Shown: positions 1 to 9,285, counted from the stretch's first letter. The stretch is DNA of 64,000 nt from Ensifer sp. USDA 6670 (GCA_000421085.1 ATWE01000004.1:323218-387217), one strand, 5' to 3'. Notes: generated by a model not told the origin, from the sequence alone. Program-made: numbers and translations.

Positions 1-86
1 AGGAAGTCTGCAGGACCGTCCGGAAAGAGCTTTCCGTTCAACTGGTCCACCATGATGATCAGAATGTTAGGCTTCCCGGGGGTCAC
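1..86 (-). CDS. betC: Choline sulfatase, N-terminal fragment (cut by window edge)
   Basis: Only the first 28 or so codons are inside the window. They begin at a GTG codon (84-86) and read MTPGKPNILIIMVDQLNG followed by KLFPDGPADFL, the typical start of a sulfatase in which the metal-binding Asp follows a hydrophobic strand. From memory this is very close to the S. meliloti choline sulfatase, which converts choline-O-sulfate to choline for glycine betaine synthesis. An AGAGGAACC ribosome binding site lies about 8 nt upstream, inside the end of betI. The gene overlaps betI by 20 bp, suggesting translational coupling in a betICBA-type operon. The catalytic Cys motif lies outside the window, so function rests on the N-terminus and the neighbour. 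Confidence 0.85.
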   Translation of the reverse strand, partial: MTPGKPNILIIMVDQLNGKLFPDGPADF

Positions 87-723
87 TGGTCGGTTCCTCT
101 TGTCTGGGGAGAGGGTCAGAATGAGAGGCTTCTCTGCCACCCACGCCCGCCCGCAAATGCGCATTCACATAATCTTCCGTGAGCGCGACCGATGCCTCGA
201 TGCTGATCGGCGCCGACTTCAAACTTTGCCGGATGTAGAGCCCGTCGATCATCGCAGCCGCGCCTTCGGCGATGCGCTCCGCGTCGTCCGCCGGGCAGAG
301 CGCTCTTAAGCCCTCAAGCAGATTGGAGCGCAGCCGCCGTGCATAGATCACGAGCAGCCGCCGCACCTCCTCCGACCGTTGCGCCTCCGAATAGAAGGCG
401 AGCCAGGCGGCGACCGTCTCCGGCGCGAACTGATCGGCGCGGAAGCTCACGCGGATCAACGCGCTCACCCTTTCGCGCGGCGTGGCCGCCGCTTTCATCG
501 CCGCGACGGCGTCGTCGCGCAATTTGCCGAGGAGGCTGCGGATCGTGGCGATCAGCAGCTGCTCCTTGCTGCCGAAATAGTGATGTGCGAGCGCGGGCGA
601 GACGCCGGCCGTCCGCGCGATCTCGGACATGGTCACGGCGAGCGTACCCTGATCGCCGATCACGCGCAGCGCCGCATCGACCAGCGCCTTGCGGCGCACC
701 GGTTCCATTCCGACCTTCGGCAT
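67..723 (-). CDS. betI: BetI, TetR-family choline-responsive repressor
   Basis: A 218-residue TetR-family repressor starting MPKVGMEPVRRKALVDAALR. The N-terminal helix-turn-helix contains TMSEIARTAGVSPALAHHYFGSKEQLL (residues about 30-57), the hallmark of BetI, which represses the choline-to-betaine genes until choline is present. The ATG at 721-723 fits the family start; an upstream in-frame ATG would add 15 atypical residues and lie in the operator. A perfect palindrome sits 30 bp upstream. The last 20 or so residues (REASHSDPLPRQEEPTSDPREA) are not part of the TetR fold and come from DNA resembling a rhizobial intergenic repeat. betC follows in overlap. Confidence 0.92.
   Translation of the reverse strand: MPKVGMEPVRRKALVDAALRVIGDQGTLAVTMSEIARTAGVSPALAHHYFGSKEQLLIATIRSLLGKLRDDAVAAMKAAATPRERVSALIRVSFRADQFAPETVAAWLAFYSEAQRSEEVRRLLVIYARRLRSNLLEGLRALCPADDAERIAEGAAAMIDGLYIRQSLKSAPISIEASVALTEDYVNAHLRAGVGGREASHSDPLPRQEEPTSDPREA
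70..135. repeat. Rhizobial intergenic repeat-like segment inside the betI 3' end
   Basis: On the minus strand this reads GCCTCTCATTCTGACCCTCT followed by CCCCAGACAAGAGG. It resembles the widespread rhizobial palindromic repeat whose core is a CCTCATCCTGACCCTCTCCCC type sequence (recalled, not searched). It encodes the last codons of betI and supplies the ribosome binding site of betC. The match is degenerate and lacks a clean second arm, so this is a tentative call. Confidence 0.4.
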
Positions 724-752
724 CTTCGAACTCCTCGTACGCCAGTTTATTT

Positions 753-772
753 TTGATTGATCCATCAATCAA
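753..772. promoter_or_regulatory. Probable BetI operator (20-bp palindrome)
   Basis: TTGATTGATCCATCAATCAA is a perfect inverted repeat with 9-bp arms and a 2-bp centre, 30 bp upstream of the betI start. TetR-family regulators bind such palindromes, and known BetI sites share the TTGA...TCAA ends. It most likely mediates autorepression of betI-betC. The divergent HdeD-like gene starts 94 bp away and might also be affected. Confidence 0.75.
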
Positions 773-865
773 TAAAAAATCTGCGCTTTTCTCTTTATTT
801 TTGCTTGGAAATCCGGCTCAATCAGCGGGAGGCGTGCATGCGCATTGGCATGACTGGAGGTTGAA

Positions 866-1414
866 ATGGTTCACGCGGTCGATCCCGCCGGCAGAGAGGC
901 CCTTGCCGGAAAATGGGGGTGGTTCGTCGCACTCGGCGTGCTTCTGATCATGTGCGGCGGCATCGCCTTCGGAAACCTGCTGATGGCGACAGTCGCCTCA
1001 GTCTATTACGTCGGTCTCATCATGCTGATCGGCGGCCTGCTCAATCTCGCCCACGCCTTCCAGGTCAAAAACTGGGGAAGCGTGTTCTACTGGATCTTGA
1101 GCGGCGCCTTTTACGCCGCGGCAGGCCTTTTCGCCTTCATCAACCCTGTTCTCGCCTCCTCCGTGCTGACGTTTCTGCTGGCCGTGGCGCTGATCGCCGC
1201 CGGTTGCTTCCGCATCTGGGTAGGGTTCAGGCTTCGGCCTCTCGGCGGCTGGGGGTGGATGGTCATCGGCGGTCTCGTGACCCTGCTGGCCGGCCTCATC
1301 ATCGCCGCCGGCTGGCCGGTCGACAGCCTATGGGTACTGGGCCTTTTCCTGGCGGTCGATCTCGTCATGCAGGGGCTGGCCTCGATTGCCTTCGGGGTTC
1401 TCGCAAGGGGCTGA
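866..1414 (+). CDS. HdeD/DUF308-family membrane protein
   Basis: A 182-residue protein made almost entirely of about six hydrophobic helices (roughly residues 18-38, 42-64, 72-92, 98-118, 126-147 and 154-178) separated by short loops. This matches the HdeD family (DUF308), inner-membrane proteins linked to acid resistance in enterobacteria; the biochemical role is unknown. The start ATG follows a GGAGG sequence (854-858). It diverges from betI across a short region that holds the BetI palindrome. The family assignment is good; the function is not. Confidence 0.8.
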   Translation: MVHAVDPAGREALAGKWGWFVALGVLLIMCGGIAFGNLLMATVASVYYVGLIMLIGGLLNLAHAFQVKNWGSVFYWILSGAFYAAAGLFAFINPVLASSVLTFLLAVALIAAGCFRIWVGFRLRPLGGWGWMVIGGLVTLLAGLIIAAGWPVDSLWVLGLFLAVDLVMQGLASIAFGVLARG

Positions 1415-1522
1415 GCAGGCCTTTTCCGAAGCTTCATCAAACTTTCACATTCGCGAAAGATTTCGTTGACCCCTGGCTCCGATGCTGGCGCGCGTTTGTG
1501 TGTCCTATCCCTGGAGCCCGGC

Positions 1523-3322
1523 ATGTCGGCCGCCCCCGCAGAAATTCTGTCGCTTCGCCGTCTCGGCGACGACCAAATCGTGACGCTTGCCAAGCTCGCC
1601 ATCGAGAATGCCCTCCAGCCGATCGTGGAAGCGACGACCGGGGCGGTGTTCGGCTATGAATCCCTCATGCGCGGGTTCGAGCGCCTAGGCTTCTCCTCGC
1701 CCGTCGAGTTGCTCGACCAGGCCGAGGCCGCCGGGCAGTTGTTCGCGCTCGAGCACCTGATCAACAGCCGCGCCGTCGCCGCCTTTGCCTCGCTCCCGGA
1801 CTTTTCGGCGCGCACGCTCTTCCTCAATTTCGATGCGAGGCTCATCGGCGGCGAGGGGGACATCGTCGAACGCCTCGTCAACCACTTGAAGCGCGCGAGT
1901 ATCGCTCCTTCCTCGCTTTGCTTCGAACTGTCGGAACGCTTCGACATCAGCAAGATGCCGGACTTCCCGATGCTCGTGCGGCGACTGCGGCTCGCGGGCT
2001 TCAAGCTTGCGATCGACGATTTCGGCGCCGGGTTCAGCGGCTTGAAACTGCTCTGCGATCAGCCGGTAGACTATGTGAAGATCGACCGGCATTTTATTTC
2101 CGATATCGACAAGCACGCGCGCAAGCGCCACCTCGTCCGCCACACGGTCAATATGGCCCATGCCCTCGGGACGCGGGTGATCGCCGAGGGCGTGGAGACG
2201 GAGGCGGAATTTCTCGTCTGCCGCGACCTCGGTTGCGATCTGATGCAGGGCTATTTCATCGCAAAGCCGACGACGCATCTCATGGAGTTGCAGGCCGTCT
2301 ATCCCCATCTCGGACCGACGAGCGGCACCCGCCGGCCCTCTTCGACGCTGGACAGCATTCTGATCCGGAAGGAGATCGAGCAGCTTCCGGCGGTGCGGGA
2401 GAGCGACGACCTCGATTCCGTATTCCACCTTTTCCGGCTCAATCCGCGCCAGGCTTTCTTTCCGGTGCTGAATGCCAATGGCGAACCGCGTGGCATCCTG
2501 CACGAGTACCACGTCAAGGAGATGATCTATCATCCCTTCGGTCGCGACCTCCTGAAGAACCGCCTCTATCAGCGCCGCATCTCGCATTTCGTCACGCCCG
2601 CGCCGATCGCCGATCTCGACACACCCGCCGACGAGATGCTCAAGATCTTCGCCGGCACGGACGGGAGCGACTGCGTCATCCTGACGGAAAACATGCGCTA
2701 TGCCGGCATTCTCTCCGCTTCGTCGCTCCTGAAGATCATCAACGAGAAGCAGTTGAAGATGGCGCAGGAGCAGAATCCGCTGACGGGCCTTCCCGGAAAC
2801 CGGGCGATCCGCGATTATGTCCAGCACGCGATCCTGGACGGCGATCAGGCCCGCTATTTCTGCTATTGCGACTTCGACGATTTCAAGCCCTTCAACGACA
2901 CCTATGGTTTCCAGAAGGGGGATCTCGCGATCACTCTGTTCGCGGCGCTTCTGCGGCGCCACTTCATCGGCGAAGGAAAATTCCTGGGTCACGTCGGAGG
3001 CGACGATTTCTTCGTCGGCATCGACGGCTGTACCGAGGAGGATATCCGGGGCGTCCTTTCACGTATGATCGACGACTTCCGCTCGGACGTCCGCCAGCTC
3101 TATTCGCCCGAGCATCTGTCTGCGGGGCGGATCAACGGATATGGCCGCGACGGCATCACAAAGGCTTTCCCCCTGATGCGCTGTTCGATCGCGGTACTTG
3201 TGCTTCCGGAGGGCCTTGTCCTCTCGGACGGCCAGACCGTGAGCAAGCGGATCGCGGAGATAAAGGCGCGCGCCAAGGCGAGCGAAGAAGGCCTCGTCAT
3301 GGAGCCCCTCGACCGCGCCTGA
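1523..3322 (+). CDS. EAL-CBS-GGDEF cyclic-di-GMP signalling protein
   Basis: A 599-residue cytoplasmic protein with no membrane segment. Residues about 20-255 are an EAL phosphodiesterase domain that keeps the expected active-site motifs ([51 protein letters not shown]). Residues about 275-400 look like a CBS pair, a nucleotide-sensing module. Residues about 415-590 are a GGDEF domain ([18 protein letters not shown]-like [22 protein letters not shown]); the signature is GGDDF, so cyclase activity is uncertain. The ATG at 1523 has GGAG 6 nt upstream; an upstream TTG extension is less likely. Expected to degrade c-di-GMP under CBS/GGDEF control. Confidence 0.88.
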   Translation: MSAAPAEILSLRRLGDDQIVTLAKLAIENALQPIVEATTGAVFGYESLMRGFERLGFSSPVELLDQAEAAGQLFALEHLINSRAVAAFASLPDFSARTLFLNFDARLIGGEGDIVERLVNHLKRASIAPSSLCFELSERFDISKMPDFPMLVRRLRLAGFKLAIDDFGAGFSGLKLLCDQPVDYVKIDRHFISDIDKHARKRHLVRHTVNMAHALGTRVIAEGVETEAEFLVCRDLGCDLMQGYFIAKPTTHLMELQAVYPHLGPTSGTRRPSSTLDSILIRKEIEQLPAVRESDDLDSVFHLFRLNPRQAFFPVLNANGEPRGILHEYHVKEMIYHPFGRDLLKNRLYQRRISHFVTPAPIADLDTPADEMLKIFAGTDGSDCVILTENMRYAGILSASSLLKIINEKQLKMAQEQNPLTGLPGNRAIRDYVQHAILDGDQARYFCYCDFDDFKPFNDTYGFQKGDLAITLFAALLRRHFIGEGKFLGHVGGDDFFVGIDGCTEEDIRGVLSRMIDDFRSDVRQLYSPEHLSAGRINGYGRDGITKAFPLMRCSIAVLVLPEGLVLSDGQTVSKRIAEIKARAKASEEGLVMEPLDRA

Positions 3323-3402
3323 GCAGCGGATGCGAGGCCATCTTTCCCGAACGGCAGGAGGGCTATAGGTATAGGCGGAACCGTTTTTGCGAGGATGCCG
3401 TC

Positions 3403-4404
3403 ATGACCCTTCCGACAGAAATGACCTATGTCGATCTGCCTGGCCCCGGAGGGCCGGACAACATGGTACTGGCGCGAGGGGCGCTGCCTGAGGTCCGGCC
3501 CGGCGACATTCTGATCCGCGTCGAAGCCTTCGGCATCAATCGGCCGGACGTCCTGCAGCGCAAGGGAGACTACCCGCTGCCCGCTGGGGCGAGCCCCATC
3601 CTCGGGCTCGAAGTTGCAGGCGAAGTGGTCGCTCTCGGCGAGGGAGCGTCCGGCTTCTCGACCGGCGACAAGGTCTGCGCTCTCGCCAATGGCGGCGCTT
3701 ATGCGGAATATTGCGCCGTTCCCGCTACCCAGGCCCTTCGCTGGCCCAGGGGCTACGATGCCGCGAAGGCGGCAGCCTTGCCGGAGACTTTCTTCACCGT
3801 CTGGGCCAACGTCTTTGGCATGGCCCGCCTCAAATCCGGCGAGACATTCCTTGTCCATGGAGGATCGAGCGGTATCGGCACGACCGCGATCCAGCTTGCC
3901 AGGGCATTCGGTGCAGAGGTCTTCGCAACTGCCGGCAACGCTGCGAAGTGCGAGGCCTGCGAAGCACTCGGGGCGAAACGTGCGATCAATTATCGCGAGG
4001 AGGATTTCAGGGCTGTCGTGCTGGAAGAAACCGGCGGTCGCGGGGTCGACGTCATTCTCGACATGGTGGGCGGGCGCTACTTCGATCGCAACATCGGCAG
4101 CCTCGCCAAGGACGGGCGCCTGTCGATCATCGCATTCCTCGGCGGCGCCCGGGTGGAGGACGCCAATATTGCGCCAATTCTCATGAAGCGCCTGCAGATA
4201 ATGGGGTCGTTGCTCCGGCCGCGCACCGCCGCCGAGAAGCAGGCAATCCGTGACGGGCTTGCGGAAAAGGTCTGGCCGCTGCTGGAAGGGGGCGAGGTTG
4301 CACCGGTCATCCAGGCGGTCCTGCCCTTCGCCGAGATTGCCGACGCCCATCGGCTGATGGAAGAGGGCGATCATATCGGCAAGATCGTGATGCGGATCGC
4401 GTAG
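3403..4404 (+). CDS. NAD(P)H:quinone oxidoreductase, zinc-free MDR family
   Basis: A 333-residue medium-chain dehydrogenase/reductase of the quinone oxidoreductase type (PIG3/TP53I3-like). It has the N-terminal GroES-like fold with [16 protein letters not shown], and a Rossmann nucleotide-binding motif ([20 protein letters not shown], about residue 147). The structural and catalytic zinc cysteines of alcohol dehydrogenases are absent. Expected to reduce quinones or enals with NADPH in the cytoplasm. The ATG at 3403 follows GAGGATGCCG. Length matches the family. Confidence 0.85.
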   Translation: MTLPTEMTYVDLPGPGGPDNMVLARGALPEVRPGDILIRVEAFGINRPDVLQRKGDYPLPAGASPILGLEVAGEVVALGEGASGFSTGDKVCALANGGAYAEYCAVPATQALRWPRGYDAAKAAALPETFFTVWANVFGMARLKSGETFLVHGGSSGIGTTAIQLARAFGAEVFATAGNAAKCEACEALGAKRAINYREEDFRAVVLEETGGRGVDVILDMVGGRYFDRNIGSLAKDGRLSIIAFLGGARVEDANIAPILMKRLQIMGSLLRPRTAAEKQAIRDGLAEKVWPLLEGGEVAPVIQAVLPFAEIADAHRLMEEGDHIGKIVMRIA

Positions 4405-4496
4405 CAAAAAACAATAAGACGATGGTCGCCCTTGTATTGGCGCAAAGATCGCTTACGTTGGGATCAACGTCAACGAACAGAAAGGAAGGTGATCCA

Positions 4497-4568
4497 ATGT
4501 CTAATGAGATTTCGGACCTCGTAATGGACATGGGAGAGGTGAAGGAGTCGAGGCAGCCCTCGGCCTGA
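4497..4568 (+). CDS. Candidate 23-residue peptide ORF
   Basis: ATG at 4497 is preceded by AAGGAAGGTGATCC, an almost complete complement of the 16S rRNA 3' end and the strongest ribosome binding site in the window. The ORF encodes MSNEISDLVMDMGEVKESRQ plus PSA and ends in tandem stops (TGATAG). A strong terminator follows at 4624-4649, so the unit looks like a free-standing short gene. I do not recognise the peptide. The DMGEVKESRQ segment faintly recalls the DLG-x-V-x-E end of RiPP leader peptides, but there is no core or maturation gene nearby. It could be a small acidic protein, a leader peptide or the coding part of a small RNA. Confidence 0.5.
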   Translation: MSNEISDLVMDMGEVKESRQPSA

Positions 4569-4623
4569 TAGCCGCCTTCCTTTGGGTCTCAGCACCCGGC
4601 CATTGTGAGGCCAAAGCTCATGG

Positions 4624-4649
4624 AAGGGCCGCCGCAGGGCGGCCCTTTT
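4624..4649 (+). terminator. Rho-independent terminator after the 23-codon ORF
   Basis: AAGGGCCGCC and GGCGGCCCTT form a 10-bp stem with loop GCAG, followed by TTTT (counting the last stem bases). It ends the short transcript of the peptide ORF and may also act on the converging DUF3750 gene. Confidence 0.85.
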
Positions 4650-4671
4650 CCATTTAGCCCTGAAGGGCTCT
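4650..4671. repeat. Fragment of a rhizobial intergenic repeat
   Basis: CCATTTAGCCCTGAAGGGCT plus CT here matches 40222-40243 with one mismatch (A for G). Both copies sit between genes. The palindromic AGCCCTGAAGGGCT core resembles a common Rhizobiaceae repeat end (recalled, not searched). Confidence 0.6.
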
Positions 4672-4690
4672 TGACCGAGCGCCGCTCATC

Positions 4691-5428
4691 TCAGATCCCG
4701 AAGCGGCCGAGTGCCGGTATCTTGATGCCCGGCTGCGCGACGTCGAGGCCCGCCACCAGTCCCATGAAGTGCAGTTCCAGTCCGCTGCGCCAGCCGGCCG
4801 AGACGCCGGCGAGGCCGTAAAGCGTCGCATGCAGGTCGCGGCCGTCGGCATCGACATGGAACAGTTTCCCCTCCGGGAGATAGTCACGCCCGACCGCATC
4901 CGGCGGCAGCACGACGCCGAGCTCCGGTACCGATCGCAAGACATGGGCGACGAAGGTGTTGGAGTTGGGCCCGGGCCAGAGACGATAGGCGCCCGGCGAA
5001 GAATAGGGATAAGCCTCGATCGCCTTTTCGATCTTAGGGATCAGGCGCCTGGCTTCCTCGCCCCTGACGACCATGACGATCCGCGGCTCGTTCGAATACC
5101 AGCGTCCGTCGGCCGGATAAGCGTTCTTGCGGATCGGCTTGCCCCAGCCGACCTTTTCATATCGGTTATAAGTTGGCGCCCCCTCGTCTTTGGTGACGAT
5201 CCAGGCGTGGCTTGCCACCGCGCCCTTCATGCCTCCGGTGGTCGCCGAGAAGACGTATATCGCCGCCTGCGGGCTCGCTGCCGCATCCGCCAGAATACCT
5301 GACGACGACCAATCGGCATCGCGCCAGCTCTGCGGCCGCTCCTTCAGGTACCACAGGCCCGCCGAGGCGAGCGCCGGAAGCAGGTAGACGACGGCGAAAA
5401 CGAGAAAGAGCTTGCGGAGGAATTTCAT
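4691..5428 (-). CDS. DUF3750 family protein
   Basis: A 245-residue protein with one N-terminal hydrophobic helix (residues about 5-25), which acts as a signal anchor, followed by a soluble domain. The conserved central part (ASHAWIVTK, YNRYEKVGWG, PGPNSNTFVAHVL) matches the DUF3750 family common in Rhizobiales. The PGPNSNTF segment recalls the conserved Asn/Thr region of membrane-associated papain-like proteins, but no activity is established. It diverges from the asparaginase gene with a 71-bp intergenic region, and its ribosome binding site is weak. Confidence 0.75.
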   Translation of the reverse strand: MKFLRKLFLVFAVVYLLPALASAGLWYLKERPQSWRDADWSSSGILADAAASPQAAIYVFSATTGGMKGAVASHAWIVTKDEGAPTYNRYEKVGWGKPIRKNAYPADGRWYSNEPRIVMVVRGEEARRLIPKIEKAIEAYPYSSPGAYRLWPGPNSNTFVAHVLRSVPELGVVLPPDAVGRDYLPEGKLFHVDADGRDLHATLYGLAGVSAGWRSGLELHFMGLVAGLDVAQPGIKIPALGRFGI

Positions 5429-5499
5429 CTACGGTGACTTTTCTGCCGTGGAATTCCTGATAGATGCATATTCCAATCTTGGAAAATTGAGGGCAGCCG

Positions 5500-6510
5500 A
5501 TGTCGAATCCGGTTCTGGTCGAAGTAACGCGCGGAAATCTGGTCGAAAGTCGCCATCGGGGCATGATCGTCGTCGTCGATGGCGACGGAAAGACGCTGTT
5601 TGCCCTTGGCGAAACGGATGCTCATGTCTTTCCGCGCTCCGCCTGCAAGGCAATGCAGGCCCTGCCGCTGATCGAAAGCGGTGCCGCCGACGCCTACGGT
5701 TTCGGCGACCGGGAATTGGCGCTGGCCTGCTCGTCGCATTCGGGGGAGCCGGAACATGTGGCGCTCGCCGCCAAGATGCTGGCGGCTGCGGGGCGGGAAG
5801 TTCAGGCGCTTGAGTGCGGTGCCCATTGGTCTTCCGATCAGAAGACGCTCATCGCGCAGGCCCGCTCACTCGAAGCGCCGAGCGCGCTCCACAACAACTG
5901 CTCGGGCAAGCATGCGGGCTTCGTCTGCGCCTGCTGCCATTCCGGTACCGAGGTCAAAGGCTATATCGGCTATGACCATCCGATCCAGCAGGAAATCCGC
6001 GGCGTCATGGCGGAGCTGACGGGAGCGATCCTTGATCGCGACAATTGCGGCGTCGACGGCTGCTCGATCCCGACCTACGCGCTCTCGATGAGGGGACTTG
6101 CTCACGGCTTCGCCAGGATGGCGAGCGGAGCAGGTCTCGGGACCGAGCGGGCGCGGGCCTCGAAGCGTCTGATCGACGCCTGCATGGCCGAACCATTCTA
6201 CGTCGCCGGCACCAAGCGCGCTTGCACGCGGCTGATGAAGACGGCTCCCGGCCGCATCTTTGCGAAGACCGGTGCCGAGGGCGTATTCTGTGCGGCGATA
6301 CCGGAAAAGGGCATCGGCATCGCGCTGAAATGCGAGGACGGCACGACCCGGGCCGCCGAGGCGATGGTCGCCGCGACGCTGGCGCGCTTCTTCTTGGGCG
6401 AGGGCGAAATTCATGAGGCATTGATGGCTCAGGCCAATCATGCAATGCGCAACTGGAACGGAATTCACGTCGGGGACGTGCGGGTGGTGACCGAAGCCTT
6501 TGCCGCCTGA
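5500..6510 (+). CDS. L-asparaginase, rhizobial (AnsA/ReAV) type
   Basis: A 336-residue protein of the rhizobial-type asparaginase II family, which is unrelated to E. coli AnsB. It hydrolyses asparagine to aspartate and ammonia. The residues known from the Rhizobium etli enzymes are visible: SACK (Ser47, Lys50), CSSHSGE (Ser79 region), NNCSGKHAGF (Cys134, Lys137) and RDNCGVDGCS (Asp186, Cys188), where the two Cys and a Lys bind zinc. No signal peptide is seen, so it is cytoplasmic. Length fits the family. The gene stands alone, with the DUF3750 gene divergent and a GST gene 90 bp downstream. Confidence 0.9.
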   Translation: MSNPVLVEVTRGNLVESRHRGMIVVVDGDGKTLFALGETDAHVFPRSACKAMQALPLIESGAADAYGFGDRELALACSSHSGEPEHVALAAKMLAAAGREVQALECGAHWSSDQKTLIAQARSLEAPSALHNNCSGKHAGFVCACCHSGTEVKGYIGYDHPIQQEIRGVMAELTGAILDRDNCGVDGCSIPTYALSMRGLAHGFARMASGAGLGTERARASKRLIDACMAEPFYVAGTKRACTRLMKTAPGRIFAKTGAEGVFCAAIPEKGIGIALKCEDGTTRAAEAMVAATLARFFLGEGEIHEALMAQANHAMRNWNGIHVGDVRVVTEAFAA

Positions 6511-6600
6511 CGGGATATCGCTCGGGACTTGTCAAACGCAGCGATTCGATCTTCTGTGCTTCGGCGTCGCCGTCAGCCGCGTAGTTTGGGAGGAAGAACG

Positions 6601-7221
6601 ATGCTGAAACTGTTTTATACGCCTGGGACCTGCTCGCTTGCCTCGCACATCGCGCTTGAGGAGGCCGGTGCCGGCTATGAAGTGCATCGGGTCGATTTCT
6701 CCAAAGCCGAGCAGACCAAGCCGGACTACTTGACTATCAACCCCAAGGGGCGGGTACCCGCCCTCGTGACCGACCGCGGTATCCTGACCGAGACGCCGGC
6801 CATTCTCGCCTATATCGCCCAGAGTTTCCCGAAGGCGCGGCTTGCGCCGCTTGACGATCCTTTCGAGTTCGCGCGGCTGCAGTCGTTCCTGAGCTATCTC
6901 TGCTCGACGGTTCACGTCGCTCATGCCCATGCGCGTCGAGCCGCGCGGTGGGCAGACGAGCCGGCGGCGCAGGAGGCAATGAAGGCCAAGGTGCCGCAGA
7001 ATATGGCCGACTGCTTCGCACTGATCGAACGCACGATGTTCGTCGGCCCCTTTGTCAGGGGCGACGCCTACTCGGTCGCCGATCCCTATCTCTTCACCAT
7101 CGCCGGCTGGCTCGAGTCGGACGGTGTCGATCCCGCCCGGTTTCCGCGAATTCTCGACCATCGCAACCGGATGGCCGAGCGCCCGGCCGTCGCCAAGGTT
7201 CTGGCTGAAGTGCAGTCGTAG
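6601..7221 (+). CDS. Glutathione S-transferase, beta-like
   Basis: A 206-residue cytosolic GST. The N-terminal thioredoxin fold begins MLKLFYTPGTCSLASHIALE, with the Cys of the bacterial beta class at residue 10, and the cis-Pro region NPKGRVPAL and TETPAILAYI follow. The C-terminal helical domain carries GDAYSVADPYLFTI, with the conserved N-capping Asp. The ATG at 6601 has GGGAGGAAGAACG immediately upstream, so longer upstream starts are rejected. The substrate is unknown; detoxification of electrophiles is likely. Confidence 0.88.
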   Translation: MLKLFYTPGTCSLASHIALEEAGAGYEVHRVDFSKAEQTKPDYLTINPKGRVPALVTDRGILTETPAILAYIAQSFPKARLAPLDDPFEFARLQSFLSYLCSTVHVAHAHARRAARWADEPAAQEAMKAKVPQNMADCFALIERTMFVGPFVRGDAYSVADPYLFTIAGWLESDGVDPARFPRILDHRNRMAERPAVAKVLAEVQS

Positions 7222-7272
7222 CGGCAATCGGCCCGGCATAGGCGGAGCCGAAGCGTTCAAAACGGGCGTTGG

Positions 7273-7470
7273 TCACCTTCGCACGCAGAGGTTCTCCGAC
7301 GCAGGACGGGGCCATGGCCATCCGGGGAACGGCAGATCCGCGAGTTCGCGTTCATCCATACGGGAAAGATCCGGATGCTGGAGAGGGTCGCGCATCCAGT
7401 CTGAGGCGGGTCCTCGAACACTTTCGGACGAGGGCTCGGGGCGCTTCAGTATTGAGAAAACCTTCAGCAA
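7273..7470 (-). CDS. Candidate small DUF1127-like protein
   Basis: A 65-residue ORF starting at TTG with AAGGGTGATC just upstream, a good match to the 16S 3' end. The middle part, WMRDPLQHPDLSRMDERELA followed by DLPF, resembles the DP-x-x-HP-x-x-x-x-M-x-x-RELADLPF motif of short rhizobial DUF1127-type proteins (recalled). These basic small proteins act in RNA turnover and phosphate or stress adaptation in alphaproteobacteria. Conservation is untested and the end is unlike the family, so it may also be a remnant. Confidence 0.45.
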   Translation of the reverse strand: MLKVFSILKRPEPSSESVRGPASDWMRDPLQHPDLSRMDERELADLPFPGWPWPRPASENLCVRR

Positions 7471-7609
7471 GAGATCACCCTTCAGCTCGGATTGGGGGTA
7501 GCGCAGGCGGTCTCGACAGCCGCTCAGCCCTCGACCTGTTGTAGGAGCATCCGCCTCTTTGCCGAGGTTTGCAATTGAGATTGTGACGGCACCGGTTTAG
7601 AAAAACTAT

Positions 7610-8518
7610 ATGAAAGATCTGAATACGGTTCACTTGAATGGATTGCGTGCAGCCGAAGCGGTCGGCCGCCTGGGCTCGCTCGCCGCTGCCGCAGAGGAAC
7701 TCGGCGTCACCCCCGGCGCCGTCAGCCAGCAGATTGCCAAGACCGAGGCGCAGCTCGGTCGTACGCTCTTCGAGCGCTCGCCGCGCGGGCTTGTGGTTTC
7801 GGATAGCGGGCGCGCGCTGCTGACGCGACTGTCGAGCGCGTTCAGGGAACTCGCCGAGGCAGTCGCGCAGGCACGCCGTCGTGACGAATCGGTATTGACG
7901 GTGTCGGTCGCGCCGGTCTTTGCGGCGCGCTGGCTCGTCTACCGGCTGGACCGCTTCGCCGAGCGCCATCCGGACATCCGGCTGAGGATCGACGCGACCA
8001 CGACGCTCGCCGATCTGGAGACCTCCGACGTCGATCTCGGCATCCGCGTCGGGGCAGGGCGCTGGCCGGGCGTGCGATCGGAACTGCTGCTCGAGCAGGA
8101 GGTCTTCCCGGTCTGCTCGCCGGCACTGGCCGCCGGACTCCGGAGGCCCGCGGACATGCTGAAACTGCCGGCCGTGATCGATGCGCACGCAATGTTTTCC
8201 TGGGAGCTCTGGCTGAGGACCGCCGGCCTCTCCGGTGCGGCTATGACGGTGCGCCACACCTTCAACGACGCTTCCCTGGCGCTCGATGCGGCGATTGCCG
8301 GCCAGGGGGTGATGCTTGCCTGGCAGACGCTTGCCGGCTACGCGCTGCTGAGGGGGTCTCTGGTGGCGCCGTTCGGCATCCGCGCCAAAACCGGCTTCGG
8401 GCACTACTTCGTCACCTCCGTCTCACGCCGCGAAAGCAAGGGAGCAGCCGCCTTCAAGCGCTGGGTGCGCGAGGAGGTCGAGGACGGAATGCGGCAGCTC
8501 GCGGCTATGGCGGGATGA
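7610..8518 (+). CDS. LysR-family regulator, GcvA-like
   Basis: A 302-residue LysR-type regulator. The N-terminal winged helix (residues about 8-66: LNGLRAAEAVGRLGSLAAAA and TPGAVSQQIAKTE) is followed by the substrate-binding domain with FAERHPDIRLRI and DLGIRVGAGRWPG, features of the GcvA/AmpR branch. It faces the converging GST gene (8548-9207). The target is unknown; in this branch it is often a neighbouring metabolic or transferase gene. The ATG at 7610 has little ribosome binding site, but the HTH begins directly after it. Confidence 0.85.
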   Translation: MKDLNTVHLNGLRAAEAVGRLGSLAAAAEELGVTPGAVSQQIAKTEAQLGRTLFERSPRGLVVSDSGRALLTRLSSAFRELAEAVAQARRRDESVLTVSVAPVFAARWLVYRLDRFAERHPDIRLRIDATTTLADLETSDVDLGIRVGAGRWPGVRSELLLEQEVFPVCSPALAAGLRRPADMLKLPAVIDAHAMFSWELWLRTAGLSGAAMTVRHTFNDASLALDAAIAGQGVMLAWQTLAGYALLRGSLVAPFGIRAKTGFGHYFVTSVSRRESKGAAAFKRWVREEVEDGMRQLAAMAG

Positions 8519-8547
8519 GGAGACCTTCGCTTTCTCGGCGAGGTGGC

Positions 8548-9285
<738 letters not shown>

